The translations under genes and the position numbers were made by a program. Source: Cryptomeria japonica (taxonomy: Eukaryota > Streptophyta > Pinopsida > Cupressales > Cupressaceae). Taken from it: a stretch of DNA of 64,000 nucleotides. Location: NCBI RefSeq assembly GCF_030272615.1, contig NC_081413.1, positions 184,433,451-184,497,450 on the forward strand, given 5' to 3'. Below, in pieces: positions 9,299 through 20,622 of the stretch (position 1 is its first letter; each line of letters starts with the position of its first letter). The notes under the pieces are model-generated. The model did no database searches and was not told where the DNA came from. It worked only from the letters and a program-made list of their open reading frames with translations.

Positions 9299-10851
9299 TG
9301 ATAGTTCTGATACTTAATATAAGTACAGATCCAATAGCCAACAAGATGAGAGAGGGGGGGGGGGTGAATCATACAAACTTAAACATCCATAAAAACATCA
9401 GATTCAACCTCGGTAACATATATATCAGTAATATAACCAAAACTATTAAACATGCAAATTCAAAAGCATATGAACAATATAAACCTCATAACACCAGATT
9501 TAACATGGAAACCCAAATAGGGAAAAACCACTATGGGATTTCAGACGCACTAAGAAATATACTCTTCTAGAGTATGCTTGGTTAAAAGCAAATCCTGTTA
9601 AAGATTACAAACACATTGCTAGATGTGACCTGATAAAGGGATTTCCCTCATATCTGTTAGGATCTTCACTTTGTTAGAAGTGACCTTGTTAAAGGATTTC
9701 AAACACTCAATCAGAATGTCACCTTGCTAGAGGGTTTACATATAAGACTGTTAAGTCCACTCGGTTAGGAGATTTTCTGTCACTTTTACAAAATAACAAT
9801 AATAAAAATCTATCTGCAACTTCACATCTAAAATGCTAAAGCAGATTCCTATTTTTTCAATACAATCTAGACATAGAACTAATCTTGTCTATCTGTTGGG
9901 GCTTCTATACTCTATTATTCTAACAGGTCTTCAAGCTTTTGTGCTCGGTAGTCACTATGTAGCATCCCTATGCATACACTTGCCCACATACATTGTTTAT
10001 CAACAGTTTACTATTTATAAACAATTAGGTAACCACTTAATCTCCTTGATCACATTTCCCATGATCAATCATAGCCATCAGATCTTCAATCTTGTTCAGG
10101 TTCAATGCATCTTTCGATCTCAAAATGTTTTACCCTACCTTGAAACTTGAATAATAGTCTTGGAACTTGTGCCAGGGTATTGTGGTTCAATCTGAGATGT
10201 AGATCTTCATGTGGACTTTCCATTGCCTTAGATTCGTTAACAAACTTCTTCCACGGCTCGCCAATCATTTGATCTACTCCAATTCATCAACTTCTTTCAT
10301 TAAATACTGCATGTAAACATTTAATGCATTCTGTTATAGCTCGGTTACAACTCGGTAACAACTCGGTGAACACTATACTCCACTCGGTAGACATTCAGCC
10401 TTCATTAACCGATAGCGATAACCTTAGGGTTTACCAACTAGGTTCCTTAGGGTTTACCGACTAGGTTCTTTGCTTGATAACATAGTATAGTATTAACCTT
10501 TACAATTTACAACATATGTATGATGTTAAAACAATCTAAAACATCATGATCTCATCATTGTCTGACTCGGTAGTAGTTGCCCATTGAATACCTTATTCAT
10601 CCCCTTATTCATCATATTCTTTCCTATGTCTTTTACCGACATCTTTATAATCTTCATATCATACTTCTCAAGATATGGCAACATCATATTGAATTAGAAA
10701 ATCAATTTCTTGACATCAATGAAAAAATAATAATATCAAGATAGTAAAACATCTTTAATCAGTTATATCCATAATCATCAACAACCTTCTCAATATCCTT
10801 AAGAAATGCCAACAATCTTTCATTGTCTGTTATAATGCAATATTGCCAACA
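9299..10851 (-). repeat. Copia-G 5' LTR (about 1,553 bp)
   Basis: On the minus strand it starts TGTTGGCAATATT and ends AACTATCA next to the primer-binding site, giving TG..CA ends. Near its 3' end is the C-run motif GATTCAC followed by a run of about 13 C (plus-strand G-run near 9354-9366). This motif also ends the LTRs of Element-A and Element-B. A cluster of ctcggt motifs lies at 10338-10390. The partner LTR is outside the window, so age cannot be estimated. Short plus-strand frames in it are not genes. Confidence 0.85.
10011..10020 (-). promoter_or_regulatory. Candidate TATA box in Copia-G LTR
   Basis: The minus strand reads TTATAAATAG, a good plant TATA-box match, inside the LTR about 830 bp from its start and upstream of the C-run region. 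That is a sensible place for a retrotransposon promoter. Sequence match only. Confidence 0.4.
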
Positions 10852-11640
10852 GTTTGAACTTTGGTTGAATAGGGTTTGATTTTGGTTGAAATAGGCTGGA
10901 TTTTGGTTGAAAAGGTTTTGGTTTTGGTTGAAAGATGTTTGATTTGGGTTAAAAGAGGTTTGATTTTGGTTGAAAAAGATTTGGGTTGGGTTGAAAGAGT
11001 TTTGGTTTTGGTTGAAAGGAGTTTGAATCTTGGGTTGATGTGATTGGTATGTTTGATGTTGGGTTGAAAGAAGGTTGACATGACTCTAATGTTGGTTGAA
11101 CTGAGATAGGAATGATTTTGTTGAAGGATTAAAGTTGAAATGTTTGAATTGTCTCACAAGAAGAAGAAGGTTGGCTTGATAATGATTCCCTCATGGTTAT
11201 CACTTCTCTCATCATTTTTTCTTACCAACCCCTATGGTTGTTAGGACTAGTCATGCCTATCATTTGTTGTTGCAAAGTCTTGATCTGTTGAGCTAAGGTT
11301 TCTATGGATGGTGATGGAATAGGAATTGAAGAGATGAATTATTCACCTTCCTTATGAAATGTATAATGCTAATCCATGGTGTTTGCTTGATTGGTTTGGA
11401 ACTCAAATCATAACATGTAAGATGTTTTCTCCATTTCTAGAATGTTGCAATGTTTGATTGATTTGTTGATCTTGACAAGCTTGTTTGTTGCGGGATTTTG
11501 ATCTTGTTGATATTGAAACTTGAATTTGTTGAGGGGTTTGATTTTGTTGATTTTGATGTTGCAAAGACACAGTAGCAAGCAAAGAAAACAATCTAAACTA
11601 AACAAAGAGAGCACTTTTTTAAAGGACTTTTTCAAATCCT
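10852..11640 (-). pseudogene. Tandem-E Q/N-rich repeat protein, copy 1 (truncated by Copia-G)
   Basis: Read on the minus strand, the gene starts around 11590 with a Gln-rich N-terminus (LQHQNQQNQTPQQIQ) and passes a helical stretch (IETLAQQIK type). It then enters seven-residue repeats of the FNQNQTS kind (DNA 10859-11035) before Copia-G cuts it at 10852. Several frame changes are present. The other copies at 16584-18238 and 31685-41621 show the part missing here. Function unknown; it may serve as the gag-like product of this family, but it has no CCHC knuckle. Confidence 0.6.
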
Positions 11641-12789
11641 CATGAATTTTGGAATCTTTTTTAAGACCCCATTTTGTTTTTTATAGTATTTGGCAATTCG
11701 ATAGAACATCAAGAAGACTCTCCTAAGGTGAAAAGGTCACAAGTATTATCACAACCCATAACTTGATACTCCATCAGCTCAAACAACTCTATCACACCCT
11801 AAGGTGCGCCCGTTTTTAGCCTTTGTTTGGAAATTAAACCAAAGAGGATCGCTCCTCAATTGGCTCATTATCCTAGGAGATATATGGTCTTGGAGGCAGA
11901 TTCTTCCCCCCCCTTGCACTATGATAATAAAGTGTTTGGTTACTGACTCATTTGGGCTTCTAATTTCTAAGGTGTTTAATCAGGTTTCCATTCCGATGGG
12001 CATAGATCCGACGAATTTAATCATCGCTATGCCATTCCAGCACCCATTGCTTACAAATTGCATTGCAAACAGATTTATTTATAGTGGTTTAGAATAATTT
12101 GTGTTAGCCATTACCACTTAGGTTCTTTCCCCTCTCACCGACCTTATGGGCTTCTCGGGAGGGCAGATCTGATAAAGCATTTAGCCTAATGATGAAATTG
12201 ACAAAAAGCATAAAAGAGGTGGGTCTGGATTTTTGATCACCCAGAAGAGGGGAGAGCATATACCTATCACCTCATAAACATAGGAATCAAGATTATTTTT
12301 AACCCCAAATTGCAAAGTTTTCTAATCTAAATGGAGATGTTGCTTAATGAAAACATGGTGTTCATTTTGGCCTTCATAGAAATTGTGAAGCAAAAAGAAG
12401 ATGGTTTGTGGTTTATTTTAATTACACCAAATTGAAGTATTTCCAAGCTACCATTGCAGAAAATGTTAGCTGGTATATGGTGGGCTATCCAGCCTAATTT
12501 TATTTTTCTTTTTCGGTTACAACTTTTGACCTCTCTATTTGCAGAAATAGAGGTAATTACTGATAGAGAACATAAAGAAAATTGAACATAAACATTTTAT
12601 CCTACTCATGCAAATGAAAACTACCTACTAAGCAATTGCGAACTATTCTAATAGCAATTACGAACAACCTACTAAGCAATTGCAAATTTCTATAACAACA
12701 ATTGTGAAATACTGATAGATCAATTGCATACTAGTTAAACTGGATTTTTTTTAGAAAATTAAATTGAATGAAAAGATAGAAGAGAAAAG
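11641..12789. other. Tandem-E leader region between the two frames, copy 1
   Basis: No frame is conserved across copies. The sequence (for example the cacaccctaaggtg and ccaaagaggatcgctcctcaattggctcatta blocks) recurs at 18360-18690 plus 19845-20620 and at 41640-42705. At 12640-12720 lies the first block of caattgcgaa-type repeats, described separately. Confidence 0.6.
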
Positions 12790-13026
12790 TTATTTTGCGA
12801 TGATATCACTCCAGATTACATGAGCCATCACTTCAATATCATTGTAGAAATTAAATTTGGCAAGGAATCGATGAATGTTTCTACGGTATTGAGTGATTGC
12901 CTCTTCTTCTTCAAGTTCACAAAGTTTTTTCTCTACCTTTAGAAGCCTTTGGTATGCTGTCTGTTGTCTTCTATGATGTCTTGTCCTCCTGGCACCTAAA
13001 ATTTTAAAATCTACCTTAGTTGCCAT
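12790..13026 (-). CDS. Tandem-E 78-codon basic/coiled-coil protein, copy 1
   Basis: The frame opens with ATG in a strong context (minus strand ccccATGGCA) shortly after the primer-binding site. It has a basic region (RRTRHHRRQQ), then a Leu/Glu-rich helix with a run of four Glu, and ends in a hydrophobic-acidic tail (VMAHVIWSDII). The frame is kept in all three copies (20623-20859 and 42706-42930) while neighbouring sequence is full of stops, which suggests a real product. There is no CCHC and no known domain I recognise. A small RNA-binding or gag-like role is possible but unproven. Confidence 0.6.
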   Translation of the reverse strand: MATKVDFKILGARRTRHHRRQQTAYQRLLKVEKKLCELEEEEAITQYRRNIHRFLAKFNFYNDIEVMAHVIWSDIIAK

Positions 13027-13299
13027 GGGGCTAGATACATTTTATACAAAAAATGAAATTTTCTAGAATCATGAAAGATTGATGGGTTCATCTCGCAAAT
13101 GGATTTAAAGCCAAAACGACAAAGAAAATTGAAATTCAGAATTAGGCCTGCAATTGCGTATTAGTTTAAGCAATTGTGAATCAAAATAAAATCAATTGCG
13201 AATTAATATTTTTAATTGCGAATTTCTATAATGGAACACTCCACTTTTTGTACAAACCTGCAAATAAGAAAATCAAAAATTCAGATCAGTAGGCAGATT

Positions 13300-13317
13300 C
13301 ACGTTGGGTTCACCAAA
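13300..13317 (-). other. Tandem-E primer-binding-site candidate at LTR1
   Basis: The minus strand reads TTTGGTGAACCCAACGTG directly after the LTR end GAGAAACA. An identical block sits at 43233-43250 beside LTR3. I cannot name the priming tRNA. The position beside a CA-ending LTR supports the call. Confidence 0.65.
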
Positions 13318-14466
13318 TGTTTCTCAGGGTTAAAATCATCATAATTAATCAGATTATAAGAGCAAATCACAAACTCTAATCTAATTAGAATTAATCCTAA
13401 ATAACAATCGAATAATGCAAAATCAATTGAATTAAACAGATGAATCCAATTGAGACTCCCTCAATCGATTTGACAAAGCTTTCATTTCTCTTCTCCTTAG
13501 TTGTTGTTGAATTGGCTCTCAGGTATTGCACTAATTTCTTGCATAGATTAGACAACTTTTTCGAAGATTGTGATTCTAGACTGATTTGTGAAAATGATGT
13601 TGTTTATATAGATTTTCAATATAGAAGGGGTGAGGATTTGAACTCAAGTTCTGATTGATAGTCAACTGAGATTGATTGATCAGTGAATTAGTCATGATTG
13701 ATTTATTAACGCATTTTATTGATTTGTTAACATGATTGATTGGAGAGTGAACTCAATTGATTAACCAGTAGACTGAATAGACTAGCTAGTTGACTGAATA
13801 GATGGATTAGAAGACTGAATTGATTAGAGAGATAAGTGGATTGATTGATTAGTTAAAAAAGGTGATTTGGAGTGAAAAGGGGGAGATTGAAGAGTTAACT
13901 AAGTTAACTAATTAGTCAATTGGTTTGATCAATAAATTATGATTTCAACATGTGATGTAGGATTTTGGAATTGAATTTCATTTTCATTTTCAATTTGTAT
14001 TTGAATTTGGACTTTCAAATACTGAAATGCACATGGAATTTACTAAAATTCATATTTTGTGAAATGTGAATTTGATGATTTGGAATTAGATGAAATTAAT
14101 TGAAATTCACATTTGGGGAATTGTGAATTTGAGAGAAATTAAATTAAATGGAATGATTTAAAATTTGAATTTGGGGAATTGGAGGAATAAGTTAATTAAT
14201 TTAAATAATTTAATTGAAATTATTTAAACATTAGAAATAGAATTAAATAAATAATAAAGATTATTTAATTAAGGGAATTAATCATAATTAATTAAATAAA
14301 TAATATTTAATTAATATTTAGAAAAGGGTTAATTGATTAATTAATTAAGGAATAAAAATTGAATAAAGCAATGTTGAAGGGTGATGATTAGAAGAAATAA
14401 TTAGTTTAATTAAATAATTAACGAATAATTAGTACATGATGAAAAAGAAATTTTTCAGTGTCTACA
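13318..14466 (-). repeat. Tandem-E LTR1 (1,149 bp)
   Basis: On the minus strand it starts TGTAGACACTG and ends CCCTGAGAAACA. It matches LTR2 and LTR3 along its length. The central part is very AT-rich with many aattaa blocks. The plus-strand frame at 13440-13658 recurs in all copies only because the LTR is repeated. LTR1 has internal sequence on both sides, so it is an inner LTR of the array. Confidence 0.85.
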
Positions 14467-16583
14467 TTTTCCCCTGTTTGACACAATGTCAAAATGACGT
14501 TGTTTCAAAAAAACAAAAAAAAATTCTGCCCCAGTGATGCTAGGGTATAAGGCCTCCTCGAGAGATTGTTTGTGCATTGAAGGCATGAATGATCTCTCGA
14601 AAGAAGAAGAATGTTAGATGAATGATGAAGAATGATTAATTTATGACATGAATGAGTTTGATTAGAGAAAATAAATGGTTACAATTATTTGTAGATTGAT
14701 TGAATGATAAGATTGATATGATTGATGGGATTGATGAGATTGGTAGGATTGATTTGATTGATAGATTGATCGGATTGATAAAGATAAATTATGGTTTCAG
14801 GAAGGACACATCCTGCATAAGACAAAGATGATCAAAACGTCTAGTTTTAGGAAGGATACATCCTATGTAAGACAAATGATAGTCGATCGTGTCTAGTTTC
14901 AGGAAGGAATAATCCTATATAAGACAAGTGATAGATCAAAATATGATGAAAGTGCTGAATAATTGATTGATAGATAGAATAGTTGATATGAGAAAATGAT
15001 AGAATCATAGTTGAGAAGATTGGAATTAAGTGATGAGAGAGATCATGTTAGATGAAAGAATGATTGGAAAGAATGATCAAGTTGATCAAAGAAAGATACT
15101 TGATGATAGAGTGATCTTGATTGATACAATCAGCATTATGAGATTATCAATAATTGGTAAAAAATGAAATGATATGATTGATGATGATTAATGATGATCG
15201 ATTGTTTTTGGTATTTATTCAAGATCTTTTCTGATTTTTATGGTTTTTTCATGACTTTTTCTAATTTTTAGGATTTTTTAAGGCCTTTTTACGATTTTTT
15301 AGGATTTTTTCAGTTATGCCCCTAGATATGCAAACCTATGATGATATCATGATGGTGCATATGGAGACAATGAAAATTTTGATATGATTTATGCTAGTGC
15401 AAGATGCAAGATGAAGATGTGGTTCCTATTCGAACAAGGGTGAGTGTATGCGTCTTTCATTTTGAAATGCACTTATTGAATTAAAGGTGTGAAATGTTTC
15501 AGAAATAGGAGTTCAATCCATTCTCAAAATACCTTAGACCATCCAACCTAGCACACTATGTAAGCAAGATTTATGTACGGAGGCACGGAAAACTTCTCCG
15601 TCAATTCTTGAAACTTTGATCTTCTTTTTCCCATGTGTGTGTAATGAATTTGTTTAGTCTCTTATAACCATCAAAGACCCTTGGAATCCTATGTTACTAG
15701 CTACGTGAGTTATTCTAACTTCAAAAGCATCCTGGATAGAGCCTCGCTGCCAGTCAGATGTTTATAGCCCCAATGAGGTTATACACTGTAATATCTCGAA
15801 TATTGCTCCATTCCCTACAGGCGTCCATCACCCTGATGGAGTTATTTGCATATTCCCTTAGTCAAGCTGTTATTGCACATTTTTGCATGATATTTCAGCT
15901 ATATATCTGTGCTATTTTGCCTTGAGATGGATATTAGCATAAATTTTCTTTTCTTATTTTCTTGCCTTGACTTGTAAGTAATAAAAGCTACTTGGGTATG
16001 ACAATTATAGTGGCGCTGAAGTATAATTTTTTATTTTTCACTACCCACATGACCAACTAGGTATCGATAATGACTTAGAGCTATTGATTAATGTTTGAGA
16101 TATATAGCAATCGATAGACTTTGGGTAACAAGGCTCAATAGTGAAACCGATACACAACCATGGATAAAACTCAATCATAAGATGGAAGTGAAGATAAATG
16201 ACTAAGACAGCCTAAAGACTTCATGGACAAGTATCTAGGTACTGAGACAACCTTATCTCCTCTTAGTGCAGACAGGTGAATGACTTAGACAATTGCCTTG
16301 TTTTATTGATGCAACTATATGAGAAAGTCGTAATGATATGCAACTATATGTTATGCAATTTGAAATTTAAACTAACCCAACCTTTAGATGTAATTTATTT
16401 TAAGGTGGATGTTGTTATTGGGTTGGTATCAATTTTGTGTAGATAATTCATTGGTCTTTGTTTGAATGGTCCGATAAACTTGTCCTTTTCAATAGGATAT
16501 TCAACTAGGTGTATTTCATGTACAGTTTTTGCTATGCCCTCATTATTTTCAAACCAATTCGGTTGTGGTAGATCTTCTTGCCA
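14467..16583 (-). other. Tandem-E 3' noncoding region with polypurine tract, copy 1
   Basis: Just upstream of LTR1 the minus strand reads GTCAAACAGGGGAAAA (14467-14482), a good polypurine tract. Beyond it lie a gattgat-rich low-complexity stretch (14630-14800), three tandem repeats of a roughly 60-bp unit (14791-14940), and a TTTTT/ttttagg-rich stretch (15200-15310). No frame is conserved. Compared with the next copy it lacks about 790 bp near 15200. Confidence 0.65.
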
Positions 16584-18238
16584 CTATTCTTTCAAGTGTG
16601 GGTGTATGAGACAAATAGATTTTGGTTTCAAAGTTGTGACATGAGCGGGTGCTATGCTTATTTTTATTGATGCACTTGAAGAGTATGATGAAGCCAACCC
16701 AGTGTTTATCTCATTTGCTAGTTTTATGTTTATTTCTATCACTATATTGGCATTTGATGATGGTACACATACAATTGTTGACAAGTTTCCCTATGTAGTA
16801 TAATCTAGATCGGTGACTTCATTGATAAGGGGTTCATGAACAACTTCTGTAGAGGTATTGGGATAATGAGGGAGACTAAGAGAAATGGTAAGTTCATTTG
16901 AGAGACAATATTGTGAGGAACATGGAGGATTATGATATGGAAATGAAGGGATGGAGGGATATTGATCAGGATCTGGAGAAATAATGGGATCTTGTTTAGG
17001 AAATGAAGGTGAAGGGATGCTTTGACCTTGACTTGGAAAGAGATTATTAGGAAGGATGGAAGGGATTTCCTAATCTTGCTTGAGAGGTGTATGTTGAATG
17101 GGACTTGAAAGAACATGTTGCTCTTGAGAAACAAGGGTGTTATTATAAGTGGAATAGAAAAGGATGAGGGGATGATCATAAGATTCTTAATAGGTGGAGT
17201 CTTCATCAAAAATTGGGTAGGATGGAAGGGCTTGTCCTTGATCTTGATTTATTTCATGACTGATTTTTTCTAATTTTGGATCATCCTCTTGACACGTGGA
17301 AGGATTTTGAATGAAACTCTCTAAAGTGGGTTTTCTTGGAAATGGAATATATGGAGGCATTGGATCTTGAATTTACGAAGCATGGATAGGACTAGCATCA
17401 TGACTTGGATTAGACTGGATTTGTATTAGGGGTAGCCTTTGGGAGATCATGTTATTGGAGAAAGATGGTGTGGATTGCTCTTGTGTGACTTTAAGGGATG
17501 ATGAAATGGTGGATAGATATGGTTGGTTTAAACTTTGGTTGAATGGGGTTTGATTTTGGTTGAAAGAGGTTGGATTTTGGTTGAAAAGTTTTTGGTTTTG
17601 GTTGAAAGAGGTTTGATTTGGGTGGAAAGAGGTTTGATTTTGGTTGAAAAAGGTTTGGTTTGGGTTGAAATAGTTTTGGTTTTGGTTGAAAGGAGTTTGA
17701 ATGTTGGGTTGAAAGAAGGTTGACATGACTCTAATGTTGGTTGAGTTGCTCAGTAGAAATGATTTTGTTGAAGAATGAAGGTTGGAATGTTTGAATGGTT
17801 TCACAAGAAGAAGAAGGCTGGCTTGATAATTATTCCCTCATGGTTATCACTTCTCTCATCATTTTCTCTAACCAACCCCTATGGTTGTTAGGACTAGGCA
17901 TGCCTATCATTTGTTGTTGCAAAGTCTTGATCGATTGAGCTAAGGTTTCTATGGATGGCAATGGAATAGGAATGAAAGGGATGAATTCTTCAACTTCCCT
18001 ATGAAATGTATAATGCCAATCCATGATGTTTGCTTGATTGGTTGGGACCTAGGATCACAACATGTAAGATTTTTTCTCCATTTCTAGAATGTTGTAATGT
18101 TTGATTAATTTGTTGATCTTGATGAGCTTGTTTGTTGCGGGGTTTTGATCTTGTTGATATTGAAACTTGAATTTGTTGAGGGGTTTGATCTTGTTGATGT
18201 TGATGTTGAAAAGACATGATAGCAAGAAAAGAAAACAA
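16584..18238 (-). pseudogene. Tandem-E Q/N-rich repeat protein, copy 2 (most complete)
   Basis: On the minus strand the order is: a Gln-rich N-terminus (MSFQHQHQQDQTPQQIQ, near 18215); a helical segment with SIETLAQSIKTLQQQM and WLEKMMREVITMRE (17830-18024); seven FNQNQTS-like heptads (17529-17700); a Pro/Ser-rich stretch; and a C-terminal part with IAPAHVTT and CLIHPHLKE (16584-16784), continued after a stop by PNWFENNE and EYPIEKD. It is broken by several stops and frame changes. All segments recur in the other copies in the same order, so this was one gene of roughly 600-700 codons. No retroviral enzyme motif is present. The composition is prion-like, and the function is unknown. Confidence 0.6.
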
Positions 18239-18690
18239 TCTAAACTAAACAAAGAGAGAACATGTTTAAAGGACTTTCTCAAATCCTCATGAATGTTGGA
18301 ATCTTTTTCAAGACCCCATTTTGTTTTTGATAGTATTTTGGTAATTGGATAGCACATCAACCAGACTCTCCTAAGGTCAAAAGGTCACAAGTATTATCAC
18401 AAGCCACAAATTTATACTCTGTCAACTCAAACAACCGTGTCACACCCTAAGGTGGGCCTATTTTTTTGCCTTTGTCCGAAAATTAAACCAAAGAGGATCT
18501 CTCCTCAATTGGCTCATTATCTTGGGAGGTATATGGTGTGTGTCTTGGGAACGGATTCTTCCCCACCCTTGCACTGTGATAATAAAGTGTTTGGGTATTG
18601 ACTCAGTTGGGCTTCTAATTTCTAAGGTATTTAATCAGGCTTCCATTCGGGTGGGCATAGATCCGGCGAATTTATTGTTGCTGTGCTATT

Positions 18691-19844
18691 TTTAAATGTC
18701 CCCACTTAGGAACACTAAAATAATCATCTACATTGAAACATATTTAATAATTGAACGATTAAATGAATAATAAATTGTTTGATGACTGTGATTGATTATA
18801 AGTTTCTTGAGTTTCAAATATAAAGTCTGATTACAATCCTTTGGTCCTTGCGGAAATGGTAGACGTTGTCTCTAACCATTAATCTTCTAATTCCTTGCAT
18901 CTATGGTGTACAAGGGAGGAATCACCACCTTTAATGGTCTTCTTATCAATCTACTATGGATTGAATAGATAGCCAAAGCTTCTCTCCATTGATCGACATT
19001 AATTACTTAACACTATTTCATTATTAAGATCTTTCCACATTAATTCTGATGTATTTATTAGATCAAAGATTGGATCGTAATATATTTTCTATCCTGTTGG
19101 TCTGATAATGCATGGTAATTTGTGTTGTGTATGTTATGTCGATATGCTTGAACAATCAGAAGGAGTTGCTATATTCAATATAACAATTTGGGTATTCAAC
19201 AAAGATGGTGATGCTTAGAATGATGAAGTTGTGTCTAATCTAAATATGTATTCTGGCAATAATAATGGTGTTGTCTCTAATGTACATTTAGATGCCCACA
19301 ACCAGATTTTCCAATAAGACAAGCGCTCTATTTAAACAAACTCAAATATGGATAAAGAGATAAAAGGATTCCCCTTAAATATCTTCCTTTCCGTAAGGTC
19401 ATGCCCCTTTGGATTAGATATTCCCTGTAGAGTCACATCTAGTACTTTCATAATAATTCTTGTTTGCATGGAGAATTGTCTTAACAATCATTAATTGACA
19501 TCATACATCCTTTGGTTAATCACTCCCCTTTGTAAATGTCTTAGTCAAGATCGAACTTGCTTAATGATTAGATAATCATCGATTTGCTACTCCTACTGAT
19601 CTCTGCATAGTTGGTTATGATGGTATTGAAAGGATTTGTCTTCATGTATAAAAGAGTTCTTCTTCAACATGGCATCAATATTATGATCTAGATCAATGTC
19701 GCATCATCCGCCTATATCATACTTAACATTCTTCCTCCTGCTTATCATCAAGTACAAGGATATTGTTGCTTGCAAGTTAATAACAATTATGATCTAGTCT
19801 GGCCCATGACGATAGACTAAAATAGTTCTGTTGGGGATATTACA
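18691..19844. repeat. Putative solo LTR (1,154 bp) inside Tandem-E
   Basis: It is absent from the other two Tandem-E copies at the matching site (near 12035 and 41950). The flanks are ctatt (18686-18690) and ccatt (19845-19849), an imperfect 5-bp duplication of the empty-site ccatt. The ends form a short inverted repeat (left AATGTCCCCA, right on the minus strand AATATCCCCA). On the minus strand it begins TGTAATATCCCCAAC; the left terminus TG appears mutated to TT. It holds no frame and no primer site, so a solo LTR fits best. A MITE-like element is the alternative. Confidence 0.6.
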
Positions 19845-19849
19845 CCATT

Positions 19850-20622
19850 CTAGCACTTGTTGCTTACAACTTTCATTGCAAACACATTTATTTATAGTGG
19901 TTTAGAATACTTGGTGTTTTTCGTTACCACTTTGGGTCGTTCCCCTCTCACCGGCCTTATGGGCTTCTCAGAAGGGCAGGCCTACTAAAGGATTTAGCCT
20001 AATGCTGAAATTGACAGAATGCATAAAACAGATGGGTCTGGCTTTTTTATCACCTAGAATACTGGAGAGCATATACCTATCACCTCATAAACACAAGAAT
20101 CAAGATTATTTTTAACCCCAAATTGCAAAGTTTTCTAGTCGAAATGGAGATGTTGCTCCATGAAAACATGGTGTTCATTTTACCCTTCATAGCAATTGTG
20201 AAGCAAAAAGAAGATGGTTTATGGTTTATTTTAATTACACCAAACTGAAGTGTTTCTAAGCTACCCCTGCATAAAATGTTAGTTGATACATGGTGGGCTA
20301 TCTAGCCTAATTTATTTTTTCTTTTTTCGGTTACAACTTTTGACCTCTCTATTTGTAGAAACAGAGGTAATTGTTTGTAAAAACAGAGGTAATTACTAAC
20401 AGAGAAAATAAAGAAAATAGAATAGAAACATTTTATCCTACTCATGCAAATGCGAACTACCTACTAAGAAATTGTGAATTATTCTAATAGAAATCGCGAA
20501 CTACCTACTGAGCAATTGTGAATTTTTGTAACAGCAATTGTGAATTACTGACAAATCATGCGCACTAGTTAAACTGGAATTTTTTTGAAAATTAAATAGA
20601 ATGAAAAGCCAAAAGAGTGAAG
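19850..20622. other. Tandem-E leader region, copy 2
   Basis: This matches 12040-12789 and 41955-42705. It has no conserved frame. The caattgcgaa-type repeats lie at 20455-20560. Confidence 0.6.

Larger units (their letters stand above)
1..10851 (-). mobile_element. Copia-G: decayed Ty1-copia retrotransposon, 3' end outside the window
   Basis: On the minus strand the order is 5' LTR, primer-binding site, gag, CCHC and protease, integrase, reverse transcriptase, RNase H, then a polypurine stretch near the left edge. Integrase before reverse transcriptase is the Ty1-copia order. The frame is broken many times and is interrupted between reverse transcriptase and RNase H by Insert-H. The 5' end abuts Tandem-E internal sequence at 10851/10852. 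The same point in the other two Tandem-E copies (near 17523 and 40849) is uninterrupted, so Copia-G inserted into Tandem-E. The candidate duplicated target to its right is gtttg; the left copy lies outside the window. Confidence 0.93.

Noticed and set aside
9298-9570. 90-codon plus-strand frame in the Copia-G LTR
   Set aside because: It lies within the LTR, antisense to the element, with no conserved domain.
13440-13658. Plus-strand frame conserved in all three Tandem-E LTRs
   Set aside because: It lies antisense inside the LTR and recurs only because the LTR does. The second copy reads one codon shorter in the middle, and there is no start context or domain.
13318-14466. LTR1 as a solo LTR
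   Set aside because: It has a primer-site block on one side and a polypurine tract plus internal sequence on the other, so it is an inner LTR of an array.
17535-17723. Plus-strand frame with VERGLILVE-like repeats, also at 40845-41039
   Set aside because: It is the antisense reading of the 21-bp Q/N heptad repeat. A repeat with a multiple-of-three period keeps several frames open by chance.
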